Source: Chondrilla cf. caribensis (Eukaryota > Porifera > Demospongiae > Chondrillida > Chondrillidae). From it: DNA of 64,000 nt. The stretch lies in NCBI GenBank assembly GCA_964020155.1, contig OZ026566.1, positions 4,516,151 to 4,580,150 on the forward strand, written 5' to 3'. The notes under the pieces were generated by a model that searched no databases, was not told the origin of the DNA, and saw nothing but the letters and a program-made list of their open reading frames with translations. Position numbers and translations under genes: made by a program. Positions 22,701-36,300 of this stretch are shown here, in pieces. Position 1 is the stretch's first letter. Each line of letters begins with the position of its first letter.

Positions 22701-25700
22701 TCAGAATATTGGCAAATCCTATATCGATGTACCTCTATGCAGTACATACAGTACATACAGTGTACACGGTACATACAGTACACACAGTATATGCAATGCA
22801 GTACACACAGTACATACAGTACCCACTGTACTCACAGTACACACAGTACTCGCAGTACACATGCATTCACCTGAATCATTAGCCAGGTACGCAGCCAAGG
22901 CTGGCAACAAGCAGGAGTCAGAGATGACCTTGGTCATCACATCATCGGTATCACTTGGAGAAGAGTTGGAATTCATAATAAGAGATAGAATCTGAAGGGT
23001 TCAAAGACAACAAAGGATGAAGCACACCACACCACCAGGTCCCCACACCGTACCACCAGATCCACACACCACACCACCAGATCCACACACCACACCACCA
23101 GATCCACACACCACACCACCAGATCCACACACCACACCACCAGATCCACACACCACACCACCAGATCCACACACCACACCACCAGATCCACACACCGTAC
23201 CACCAGATCCACACACCACACCACCAGATCCACACACCGTACCACCAGGTCCACACACCACACCACCAGGTCCACACACCACACCACCAGATCCACACAC
23301 CACACCACCAGATCCACACACCACACCACCAGATCCACACACCACACCACAAGGTCCACACACCACACCACCAGATCCACACACCGTACCACCAGGTCCA
23401 CACACCACACCACCAGGTCCACACACCACACCACCAGATCCACACACCACACCACCAGATCCCCACACCACACCACCAGGTCCACACACCACACCACCAG
23501 ATCCACACACCACACCACCAGATCCACACACCACACCACCAGATCCACACACCACACCACCAGATCCCCACACCACACCACCAGATCCCCACACCACACC
23601 ACAAGGTCCACACACCACACCACCAGATCCACACACCACACCACCAGATCCCCACACCACACCACCAGATCCCCACACCACACCACAAGGTCCACACACC
23701 ACACCACCAGATCCACACACCACACCACCAGATCCCCACACCACACCACCAGGTCCACACACCACACCACCAGATCCACACACCACACCACAAGGTCCAC
23801 ACACCACACCACCAGATCCCCACACCACACCACCAGATCCACACACCACACCACCAGATCCACACACCACACCACCAGATCCACACACCACACCACCAGA
23901 TCCCCACACCACACCACCAGGTCCACACACCACACCACCAGATCCACACACCACACCACAAGGTCCACACACCACACCACCAGATCCCCACACCACACCA
24001 CCAGATCCACACACCACACCACCAGATCCACACACCACACCACCAGATCCACACACCACACCACCAGATCCCCACACCACACCACAAGGTCCACACACCA
24101 CACCACCAGATCCACACACCACACCACCAGATCCCCACACCACACCACCAGATCCCCACACCACACCACAAGGTCCACACACCACACCACCAGATCCACA
24201 CACCACACCACCAGATCCCCACACCACACCACAAGGTCCACACACCACACCACCAGATCCACACACCACACCACCAGATCCACACACAGAACCACCAGAT
24301 CATCACACCACACCACCAGATCCACACACCGCACCACCAGATCCACACACCACACCACCAGGTCCACACACCACGGACAGCCATATAGTCGTAGCATTAT
24401 CATTAAAACCAACTTTGAAGATGGATTCAATCAATCGTTCGCTCTTCTTCTGGCGCTCCCTGACCCGATCCATGTTCCACCCGGACCTCAGAGAGCCAGA
24501 CCCGAACCCCGTTCCTTTGGCCCAGTATTCGTGGTCACTGCTGTGGACAGACACTTCACTACCTTCTCGCACATTCCAGCTGTGAAGGAATGGACAGACC
24601 AACATAGGGGAACCTTCAGTACAGCCACTGTATAGACAACACAATGTACAGCACCAACACCAGCACAACAAGCATCCACACCAGCACAACAAGCACCCAC
24701 ACTAGCACAATGAGCACACCAGCACAATACATACCAGTACATACACCAGGGCATACACCAGGACATACACCTGAATACATGAAAGATCACTGAACTAACT
24801 TTGCTTGGAACATACACAAACTTTTGACCTTCAAATCCTAAAAGGATAAGGGGGAAAGTTATAATAGATCTGTGTTGTGTACACAAGTACACATATGTCT
24901 ACTATACGTATTCATGTGTGTGGGCAAGACATACCTGGTCTTTGCTTCTACACGAATGAGAGCCGAGGTGGCTCAAGCAGTGCAGGAGATGTTGGAAGAG
25001 GCCCAACTGGAAGCAGTCAGGAACAAGATTCGTCATTGGTGACTCTTTGACAGCCGTTTCAAACAACTGGTACGGTAAGGTCACCAGGGTATCAGCACTT
25101 TGAGGGGAATAGCCAAGGTCTACACAAGGGAGAGGCATACCACTGGCTGGAATACACGAATACAGTTTGTAGCTATGAGGGCACAGTATGGAAACATGGG
25201 GACAATTGTGACAATACTAACTCTATTCCTGACACCACCCTGATGTTTGTGACACCACCCTGATGTTTGTGACACCACCCTAATGTTTGTGATACCACTC
25301 TGGTGTGAGTACACAAATAGGTGGCAAACATGAGATGCAGGACCCAGTGTTGCATCAGGGCCAAACACACCAACCTTCTTGAACATCCTCCAGGTTTCTG
25401 CCTGTGAGGACCTTCACCAGGGTGAAGACATCCAGGGAGTGTGAACAGTCCTGGGACAAGTGAGAGACAAACTCTGGGAGGGACAGGGACAGGCCCAACA
25501 TGGCGAGGCTGTGAAAGGGTATTCCCCTAGGGGGACTTGTGATGATGGTCCTCCACTGTGAATTGTCTTGAGAAGAGCTGGTCGGCCACACGGAGCCATA
25601 CAACTGTGAGAAAATACAGGGCAGACCATCATTTCTGCAGGCATTCAAGAATACCTCCAGTGGGCTGGGAGTGACCACTCTCGAGGACGGCATTTCATGT

Positions 25701-27236
25701 TGGCTGGATGCAGTTGGGAGAGTGCGTGGGCCCATCACACCACTGCCTACAGTCGCCTTGAGTTGGGGTGGCTTGGTCTTTGCCCTGAAGCAGTGCTGTA
25801 GAGACGAGACAAGCACTTGGACTCTTGAGTCCTGGTGGTCCTCCTGCTGAAGGGGGTTGGCTGAGGCGTGGATGACCATGAGATGAAGCGAGAGAGGATT
25901 ACTAGATGGAAATCCCGACTTCTCCAGGGCTGTGACGACCTCTTCAAAACTCAACATAGTCAAAGGGTGAGCAATTCTGTGTTTTCCTTCCACGATCAAA
26001 AATAGCTGGATTGTATCCTTTGGAATAGCCTTGGATTCAAGAGTGTCTTTATTCCTGGCTCTCCCCGTCCTCTTCAGTGTCGAGTACTGATGCATTGAAG
26101 AGAACAATGACGACCCCTCCACGACCTTCCCAAAACTATCGTAAGGATCCAGTGACGTGGCTATACCATGAGGAGGGGAATCCTCAGCAATGACGTAAGA
26201 CGTAATCTTTGGGGGTTCTTTCTTTGGAAGGTCCTTCTTCACCTTTTCCTGCAAGTTTCCGCCCATTTCATCGCAAAGGTACTTTGTGAATGAGTCCAGT
26301 CCCATGGTGACGGGAACATAGCATAGATAGGTGGTATTGCTGGCTTTGTAGGAAGGGTGGAACTCCAGAGATTGGTGGGACACAATGAGTGGGAGGTCTG
26401 CCGACTGACTCTGAGAGGAAGTAGCCATGTTGCTTCTAGTTTCGGCTTCCATTTCAAGCACAACTGGAATTTTGTCTATGTTAAGGACAACATCTGACAG
26501 TAGTCGATGGTGAAAAACAGTGAATCGCCCATCTCCTTCCTTCATTCCTTGTAGAACAAGTTCTGACAACAACAATTTATTTTTTGAACAGTTTTCACAC
26601 GCTTGTGCAAAGAATCCAAAACAAGATTCAGCTAACATGCTTGGATGGACGCCTTCTTTCTTAGCGAGAGATGTGGGGATGTGAAGCACAGCTGTGGAGA
26701 GCAGTTGGGACCAAAGTGGATGCATTTCTGGTCGTCCCAGCCATGTCTTGGCAAGGAGAGTGTGCACTGCCATTTGTGTAAAGAAGGACAGTCGCAGTTG
26801 AATGGCATGGACGATGGAAATAACTGTGCTCCCATCAGGTGTGTTAAGGCTAGTTTGCAGGTCTTCCAGGAGAGAGATCAGCTGTGACAACAGCTTCTCT
26901 GGAATGGGAGAGGCCAGGAATGAGGACATGGCTTTTTCTGACTGGACCAGGGCAGCCAACGTCGAGAGGAGACTAGGCTGCCAGGACACCTGAAGTCGTT
27001 TCTCCATCATTTCCAGAAGAATTCTCACTACCTGTGAGCTGTGCTCTCCAGCACACACAGCGCAGAGGAGACTGGTCACGGCAATCTTATGTGGATCACC
27101 ATCTCTCAGCGAGATACAGTAGTCAGTCAGGCTCCTGAAGGGGGAGGGGCTAGTGGAGTACATGCATATCCTTCTTATATTTATCTTATATTGTCATGGC
27201 AACCATAATGTTTCAAAAGTCATGTTCAACAGGTTT

Positions 27237-27307
<71 letters not shown>

Positions 27308-30300
27308 GTGTGTGTGTGTGTGTGTATCCACGTTCTCCAACTCACATAATGAGAGTACTGTCTTCCAGGAAGGACAAGTTGATATCGCCATTCTCCCACA
27401 AGGTGGATGCCAACGTCTTGATGAGAGAGGGGCGAGTGGGCAATAGGGGGCTTCCCCTAGTGGACTCGATTAGAACACAAATGGCTGTGTCCAACCTAAG
27501 AGGGAGGTACTCATAAATAACAACCACACGGAGCGGACACAAGGGGTCCGTCCAAGGAGACATGTAAGATGTCCAACGTGCTCACCTCCTCAGTCCTAGG
27601 GTTGTCTTAGGGTCACATAGCACTTGTACCAGGTCAATAGCCGATGGTAGAGACACACTGGAGACAAGATCTCTCAGTCCAAAGAACTCGTTTCTCCTCC
27701 CCAGTGGTCCAATGCCCAGACTCCCCACCACCAGTTCCCTTCCAAGCAGATCAGATGTGTCCGACAGCTCACCAAGTAGCTTCAGGGCTACCGGATTTGG
27801 CCTGTCTTGGAGCAAGTGGAGACAGCCTTGAGCCAACTGCAGGGAGTGCTCCTCCATGTAGTGTCTGTTGCTGGACTTCATGGCAGCATCCTGTTGGGAC
27901 CACCAGTGCAGGAATGACAGCCACGGGTTCCTGCAGGACAAGAAGCACTGACTGTCTGCACTGACACTCTGGCTGCTGCCAGTGGAGTGGCTTACCCCAT
28001 ATCATCCGAGCCCTGTGGCCGGGAGGTGTCCGACAACGACACAGACTGAAGTGTTTGCCCCATCAACACAATACCAGAGAGAGTGATGGCAGTTGAGGAG
28101 GGTGACTTCCACAAATGGATGAACAAGTCCTGGAGGAAGTGGATTGGATGTGAGTGCAGAGTATGTACTCCACACATGCACACACCTTGCACACACCTTG
28201 CACACACACACCACACACACACACAGACACTAGGTATTCCCCAAATATACTCACAGAGCAGAGTACTGGTTCCACAAACTCCACCTTCACTGACCCACAA
28301 CTGAAGTTTTGTAGTAGATCACTCTCTGATGTCTCGGGGGCATGTTTGGTTGGCCTCACAAACACTTCCACAGCAATGGGACCATCTGAGCAAGCACACG
28401 ATAGCAGCATATGTGGGTGAGTACAGTGCAGTGAAGAGGACGACATCACAGGTGAGTACAGGGCAGTGTAGAGGGTGACATCACAGGTGAGTACAGGGCA
28501 GTGTAGGGGACGACAGCACAGGTGAGTATAGGGCAGTGTAGGGGACGACAGCACAGGTGAGTACAGGGCAGTGTAGAGGGTGACAGCACAGGTGAGTACA
28601 GGGCAGTGTAGAGGACGACAGCACAGGTGAGTACAGGGCAGTGTAGAGGGTGACAGCACAGGTGAGTACAGGGCAGTGTAGAGGACGACAGCACAGGTGA
28701 GTACAGGGCAGTGTAGAGGACGACAGCACAGGTGAGTACAGGGCAGTGTAGAGGACAACAGCACAGGTGAGTACAGGGCAGTGTAGAGGACGACAGCACA
28801 GGTGAGTACAGGGCAGTGTAGAGGATGACAGGATTGGGGGGAGAACTCACTGGCACTCTGACTGAGGATCTGTACATTGTGAAGAAGAACAGGAGACTTG
28901 AAGTTCACTTCGAGAATTTCTGAATCTTGCTTCTCTGCAAATTTCCTCCACTGTCTGGAATGGTAAGCCCCACCTTTCAGCAAGAACTTCACCAATGTGG
29001 ACGATTTCAGTACTAGAGCAAAGCAACACAACGAGGTCAAACACAGGCGCTACAGGCGGATACAGACATGCACATGCACCTTGTTCAGCAAGGTTTTGCA
29101 CTGTTTCCTTGCTGCTGGCCTTGAAGAGATGCCAGACGTAGGGAAGGTTGAGTACAGCAGGCTCGGAGGACATGTCCGAGTGGTAGCTGGACTTGAATCC
29201 CTCCAGCACCACTTGCAGCATGCCTTGGTTGATCAGAGCAGTGATGAAGGACCTCTTAGAACCTGAACCGTGTGAGCCGATGTCGTCAACCAGACGAGTG
29301 AAACACGGCAGGAAGGACTCCTCGTCCCTGCTCCACTTCAACACCTCGATGAGGGGACGGATGAGTCTGGTGTCTCCCACCTCCAGGATCAAGTCATTCA
29401 GGATCACGGACACAGGGGTGTACTTCCCTTCCTTCTTGTGGCTGGTCATGAGGTAGACCTTTAGCAGTGAAATCACAAACTGTTCATTATTCACCAACTC
29501 CGCCCACACACCACAGTCAGGGTCTTCCTCCTGACCCACACTGCGATCCCACTTAACAAGGAACTGCAACACTTGACTGAGAGCAGAGATGAACAGGAGA
29601 CCCCTGCAGCTGCCTTGAGGAGGCTCTATCCAGTTGTGACGCTCATCGTAACCACGTCTAGTGCTTGATTCCTGTGTGGACAGGACTGCCTTAGCCCTCC
29701 TGTGTTCGGCATGGTGGTTCTGCAGTATCTTCAGGTACTGTTCAAACAGCAAAATTGCGTTGTCTTTGAAGGTTGGATACAAGGGACTACACCTGAGGAT
29801 GGACAGGATTGTTTTCTCCTTCTGGTACTTCCAGCCACACAGGACAGCTCCCTCTAAGAACCTTGCTACACACTCCAACACACATACCAAGCTTGCATTC
29901 TCTACAACTGGAGCACCATTACTACAAGTGGTAGAGAGGAGAAGATCACAATGTTTTTAAATTTATGTTTGCAAATTGCAAATATAAATAAATAATAACA
30001 GTGAAGAATAAACACAAGATTGGTAAACGACAAACTCAGCACAGTAAACAACAAACTCAACACAGTAAACAAGAAACATACACAACAAACAACAAATTCA
30101 ACACAGTAAACAACAAACTCAATGCAGTAAACAAGAAACATACACAACAAACAACAAATTCAACACAGTAAACAACAAACTCAACGCAGTAAACAAGAAA
30201 CATACACAACAAACAACAAATTCAACACAGTAAACAACAAACTCAACGCAGTAAACAAGAAACATACACAACAAACAACAAACTCAACACAGTATGTAAA

Positions 30301-33300
30301 CAGTATGAACAGTGAAGTTGGAGACAAGGCTCTCTACATCACAGCTTACCACAAGTTATTCTTTAATAGCTCAGTTATCAGCTCCATGACAACAAGAATA
30401 CCGCTCTGACTGACATATATTACATTGAGATCCGCCTTGGGGTTCGTATCAGGGTCTTCCTCCTCATACGAGAGGCACAGTCTACCAACGAGCTGTTGAA
30501 TGTGATCTGTGGTCAAAGCTGTTCCTCCCCCCTTGATAGCGTTCTGCAGGATCTTCCCGACAAGGTGTAGGTCGATGTTAGGATCAATAAACGGACTGCC
30601 AGCGAACTTCAACTTCAACCGAGCGGCCAGGATGACAGTCACCACCTTCACACCGTGGAGGAGGGTGTTCCTGTCATGTGGGCTACTGATCAGTAACTGT
30701 ACAACACTGAACATGACGTCTGTGCTTGACATGAGCAGGTTAAGACAGGAAATGTCTTCAAAAGAGGCTGGTCTGGATGACTGCTTGCTACTCCCCGGTG
30801 CATTCTCCTCCAAGGTGGCCTTCTCAATGAGACTGAAATGATCTTCCACTGCAACTGTCAGATCTGATTTGTCACTGGAGTATATGGTGCACTGCGTGAG
30901 TCCCCACCAAATGCGAGCAAACCGTCCACTTGAAAAGGAGGAGAATGGCAGCCTCACCAACTGCAAGAGCTGCGTCAGAGCAGAACACAGGATAGACTGA
31001 TTCCGAGAAACACAGGACAAGTTGTCTCTTGTTTCCTCCACAAGGATTGATTGATTAGCAGCTCTAGGAGCTGGCTGCTGTCCACAAGAACTGATAAATT
31101 TCAAAGTTTTCCGATAAGCTTCCTTCCATGCCACCTGCATGTCCAGCTCTGCTTGTAGCTCAAAAGTGTTACTCAATCGCTCATCAACTGCGGCAGAGAT
31201 TATGTAGCTGGAGTAAGGGGGATCTTCAACATCGGATGGGGAAGAATCAGCAACCTTGGTCTTCCTCCTCCTGCGAGCATAGCGGTGCATCAACCACTGG
31301 CTGTACTGGTCCTCAGCATACACAGAGCTCAGTCCAGCCTTCTTGGCCAAATATCCTACCATTTCCTCGTCAGAATCACCGTTACTGTAGGTCCTTCGTG
31401 GGAGGGAGTACAAATCTGAAGGTTCGTTGGACTGACTGGTATCAGGCCTGGTAGTCTCCGGCACACACTGAGGAAGAGGCTCGTTCACGAGCACACTCCT
31501 GGCATACACACAGTCCTCACTACAGAACAGACAGGTACAAACGTGTAAGTATGTACAGGCTAACACAATCAAAATACAGAAATCAGCTTGGAAATGCCCT
31601 GTCAGTACATACTCCTGTTAATACAAACACTCCATTCAGTCAGTCCCTAATTCATGTACACTATGTCAACCGGTGCTAATAGCAAATACCTCTGATCAGA
31701 AGTACAGGATACAGAATTTGATGTACCTGAAAATCTCCAACACAACGGACTCCACTGCAGCCTGGACAATGCTGTCATTCAAGGAGGAGCTACAACACTG
31801 ACTGAGGTAGTCTCGCAAGGTGTCTGCTGAGAACACATCTTGGAATCTGAGAACAGGCTTGGTTGCCTTCGAGAGCAATAGAACAGCCTAGGAAAGAACG
31901 GAAACAGTCAGAGAACATGCAAACCATCACAGAACATGCAAACCATCACAGAACATGCAAACCATCACAGAACATGTAAGCCATCACAGAACATGCAAAC
32001 CATCACAGAACATGTAAGCCATCACAGAACATGCAAACCATCACAGAACATGTAAGCCATCACAGAACATGCAAACCATCACAGAACATGTAAGCCATCA
32101 CAGAACATGCAAACCATCACAGAACATGCAAACCATCACAGAACTCGCAGTTATCCTTTGTGTGTACATACCTTGGAAGCAACTACAATGGTCTCTTTGG
32201 CTTCTGTGTTGCCACTGGCAACCAACTGAGTTATCAAGTCAATGATTCCTCTAGAAATCTTCTGACACTTGTTTCTCTCCAGAACAATGTTGTTGTCTCT
32301 TGTGGAGAGAGCAGACAGGGATTCGTAGAAGACAATCAGCACCCAGTGGTGGGCCTGAGTCTTCTCCTTGAGCTGCACAGGACCGGACATTCCCTCTCCT
32401 CTGTCTGTGGTGGTGGAAGGGACGAAGAGAGTGTCCTCCAGCAGATCAAGGATGCTAGACACGATATCGAGAGAAGCTGAACGACTAATGAATCCAGAGA
32501 GTACAGCAAAGGCCCTGGAGATGGGGAGTGTACATGTGATTATGACACCATAGTGACGGTGATGGTGATGGTGATAGTGATGGTGGTGATGGTGACAGTG
32601 ATGGTGGTGATGGTAGTAGTGATGGTGACAGTGATGGTGATGGTGATGGTGGTAGTGATAGTGGTGGTGATGGTCACAGTGATGGTGATGGTGATCCTGG
32701 AGATCTGTGTGATATCTGCACACAGAAACCATACACGAGGAGTGCATCCACACATGTTACTAAGTCAGGTATCACTTCTCGCTACAGCCACAACACAGTG
32801 AGTACAACACATGAACACACGGGCCCTGTACTGACATCCAGCAGACACTGAACAGTACCTCTTCTTGGTGTAGAACAGGGGTTTGGGATCCACTGTCACT
32901 TCCGAGATGATCTCCTTAACAAGGGCAGGCCACCACTGGGCACTGCCACACATCTCCACCAGCACTGACATTGCTCTGGAGGACACCTTCGGGTAGCACT
33001 GCAGACCGAGGGTGTAGAACAAGCTCTTTGCCTGCTTGAATGTCAGATCCGAGGAGGGCAGGGCCCGACTCGCCTCTCTGAAGCTCTGAAGGAGACAGAC
33101 CAGCTTGTTGATGAGTCGGCGAGCAATTGAGTACCATTTGTTGGATGATGTCAACCCCTCGTGGTCCTTTACGATCTCTTGTGGATCAATGATGAGCTCC
33201 TCTGTAGGACCCTTGCTGGACAGGAAGTGGTTCCTCAAACACTTCAGAATGCTGAGTGTGAACTGGTGTCCCCCCGCCTCCACCACCAAACTCTTGGCTT

Positions 33301-36300
33301 GCTTGATCAACCTCGTGGCAACCAAGTCCGACTTCAGCGGTGGGGAGTTCCCGAAGTAACCCAGAGTGCCCACAAGCTGGTGTGACAGCTGAGAGAGGGC
33401 ATGAAACACCTGTCTGGTCAGGGGATTGAGCCTGAGAGCCACCTGTGGGGCCAGCAGGGAGATCTCAGGACAGCCACAGTACAGCCCCAGGTCTAGGACC
33501 AGCATGGGGACACTTTTACCAATCCCCACAGCAAACGTCACCTACAAACAAACAAACAACATTTAACCAAGTCATCAAAATCTAAGTGACTACATAAAAG
33601 AGAAGACTATACTCACTTTTGCAAACTGACAAAGTGGGGGAGGAGATAAATTGCCAATGGCAATAGATTTACTTGAGAGATCCTTTGAGTGCAATATTCG
33701 CAGTGGTTGCTGGTCGTCACTCAACCACACGTCCACACTAACAGAGGACAGCATGGAGTTGGCAGGGATGCACAAGTCCGTTAGTCTGACAGGGAGTCTG
33801 AAGTCCAGCACAGCAGTGAAGGACTGCCCCGATCTCACTGAAGACAGCTCCACTGTTTGCCGACCAGTACCATATCCCAAGTGAAACAAGTTGTCCTCAA
33901 GCGCCTCCATCTGTGTCTTCATCACTAGCTCTGGAAGGGAAAGGCATGTAAAACCACTAAAAGTGACACTGAAGTGCAGTACAGAGTGCCATAGGCCACA
34001 CCATGAGATGAGCACAACAAGAAGAAAGAAGTAGGGAACATTGATAAAATGAGCAAAATTTGTTTCATCATCTCATCCTTAGTACTCCTGAAATGTGTGA
34101 GAGTTTGACACATTGTACTGGAGAGGAACTCACCATCTTGAGCCTCGTCACTGCACAATTTGACTGCTACATCAGCAGGTAGCATTTCCTCAATCCACTG
34201 GCTGTCTTGTAGCATCAGCAAGTTGCTCCTGGACCCCATCTTTGGTTGGAGAGCGCTCTGCAACAGAAGTGACCCTCCTGTTCGAGTGGAGGACAGAGAG
34301 GAGGTGGGACGAGAGGACACCTTCACCGACTGAGCAGGACCAGTCTGGCCGAACTCCTTGATGTTGTATTGGAGCTCAAACGAGTCCAATCCTCCAACTT
34401 GTGGCTGTCTCAGGAAAGGAGACATCTTCATCGACTCACAAATGAGCTCAATAGGTTTCTTATCTCTGTCACCGGCACCAGAGAAGAAGATGTCCGAGAA
34501 GGACAGTACTCCCTCCTCCCTGGACACAGGGGACGTGTTGGTTCCGCTGCAGAAGAGCAGCATCTCGTTGTTGTGGTTCTGACTGCTGTACTCCAGTGTT
34601 GGCTTGTGGTTGCTGTCCGCAGTGAGGCATGGCAAGGAGGGGAGACCCCCGTCAAACATGTAATGCTCGTAGTTCAGGTTGATTATACTCGTCCTGCAAG
34701 AGAATAGACACACAACAGAAAGTATAAGAACTGTACTGCTTGCATTCAACACAGGGGAAATGTGCATGCTTGTAAACATGGATCAGATGGCCATGTTGTC
34801 AACAAGTACCCGCTGTACAGATCTGAGTGGTATTGTCAACAAGTACCCGCTGTACAGATCTGATGGTGGTATTGTCAACAAGTACCCGCTGTACAGATCT
34901 GACAGTGGTACTGTCAACAAGTACCCGCTGTACAGATCTGACAGTGGTACTGTCAACAAGTACCCGCTGTACAGATCTGACAGTGGTACTGTCAACAAGT
35001 ACCCGCTGTACAGATCTGACAGTGGTACTGTCAACAAGTACCCGCTGTACAGATCTGACAGTGGTACTGTCAACAAGTACCCGCTGTACAGATCTGACAG
35101 TGGTACTGTCAACAAGTACCCGCTGTACAGATCTGATAACTGCTAGTAGAATGTAGCCCTTAAGGTGGTTGTTGAGTGCGTTGCCCACAGATTGTGTGAC
35201 TGTGCACAGAGACTCACTCCACTCCATACAGTCCCTTGAGGGGAGGCATCACGTTCAAGTTGTCCACGTAGTCCATCATTCTCCCGCAGAACCCCATCAG
35301 TAGCGAGGTGGCTTGCTCCACTTCTTCGATGCAAACATTGTCTCCAATCAGGTCGAACATGTTACGGATCCCAACAGCTAGCGTTGCCATGGGGACTAAT
35401 TCCACATTATCCAACAGAGCACAGTGGAGGTGAGATGAGAATGTCTTCACATGCCCAGTTGAGGTCTGAGAGAGGGAATTATCAATTCTACAGAGAAAAA
35501 AGATGTTCAAGCAGATGTTGGTCTGAAATAAATACATATACGTATATCAGAATCCATGTACAGCAAAATAGTGTATGTATGTATGTACTGTATGTACCAT
35601 ACGTATGTACTGTATGTACTGTAAGTACTGTGTGTACTGCATGTACTGTATGTACTGCATGTATCGTGTGTACTGTATGTATTGTATGTACTGCATGTAT
35701 TGTGTGTACTATATGTACTGTATGTACTATTTGTACTGCATGTACTGCATGTACTGCATGTACTGCATGTACTGTGTGTACCTTTGGCAAAGCCTCAGTA
35801 ACCTCAGACACTTATGGGAGATCTGTCGTGTCCCCCTGAGGAAGCACTGGTGCACTAACGTCCTCAGAATGGGAGAGAGGGAGGACAGGAAGCTAGATTG
35901 GTGATGCCTGAATGAACAGAGGGAGGAATTATACCAGAGTATACAAAGATATACAAGGTTATCCTAGTCCTTACTTGTCAGCTAGGAACTGCAGTCTACC
36001 TGCTAGGATACAGAGTGTTTCCATGGCTTTGAAGCTTTCCTCCTCCGAGAGATCATGTGATCGGACAGCAGTAGACTCCACCCACTTCCTGGCATCATCG
36101 CAGATCTCCTGGAACTCTTCCCTCCAAACCCTCATTCTGCTGGCAGTCAGTGCTAATTGTTGAATGTGACATGGCACAATTTTTGATGATACAAGATCTT
36201 TGTGCTCCCTAGCTGGTTGCTGGGCTGTCAAGGGATGGAAGGAGACAGTGAGGAAGAGGTAGGATTTCCCTTTGTTGTTCAAGCTCTCATCACTAGAAGA

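Noticed and set aside
23017..24585. Long open frame of TPPDPH hexapeptide repeats on the plus strand, and matching long frames on the minus strand
   Set aside because: The 18-bp period keeps frames open on both strands by chance. The segment lies exactly in a BIRC6 intron whose splice sites are supported by alignment across it.
28438..28832. Cys/His/Thr-rich repeat frame (LPCTHLCC) joined to the BIRC6 reading frame
   Set aside because: Arises from the 35-bp intronic repeat. BIRC6 exons with conserved sequence lie on either side with proper splice sites.
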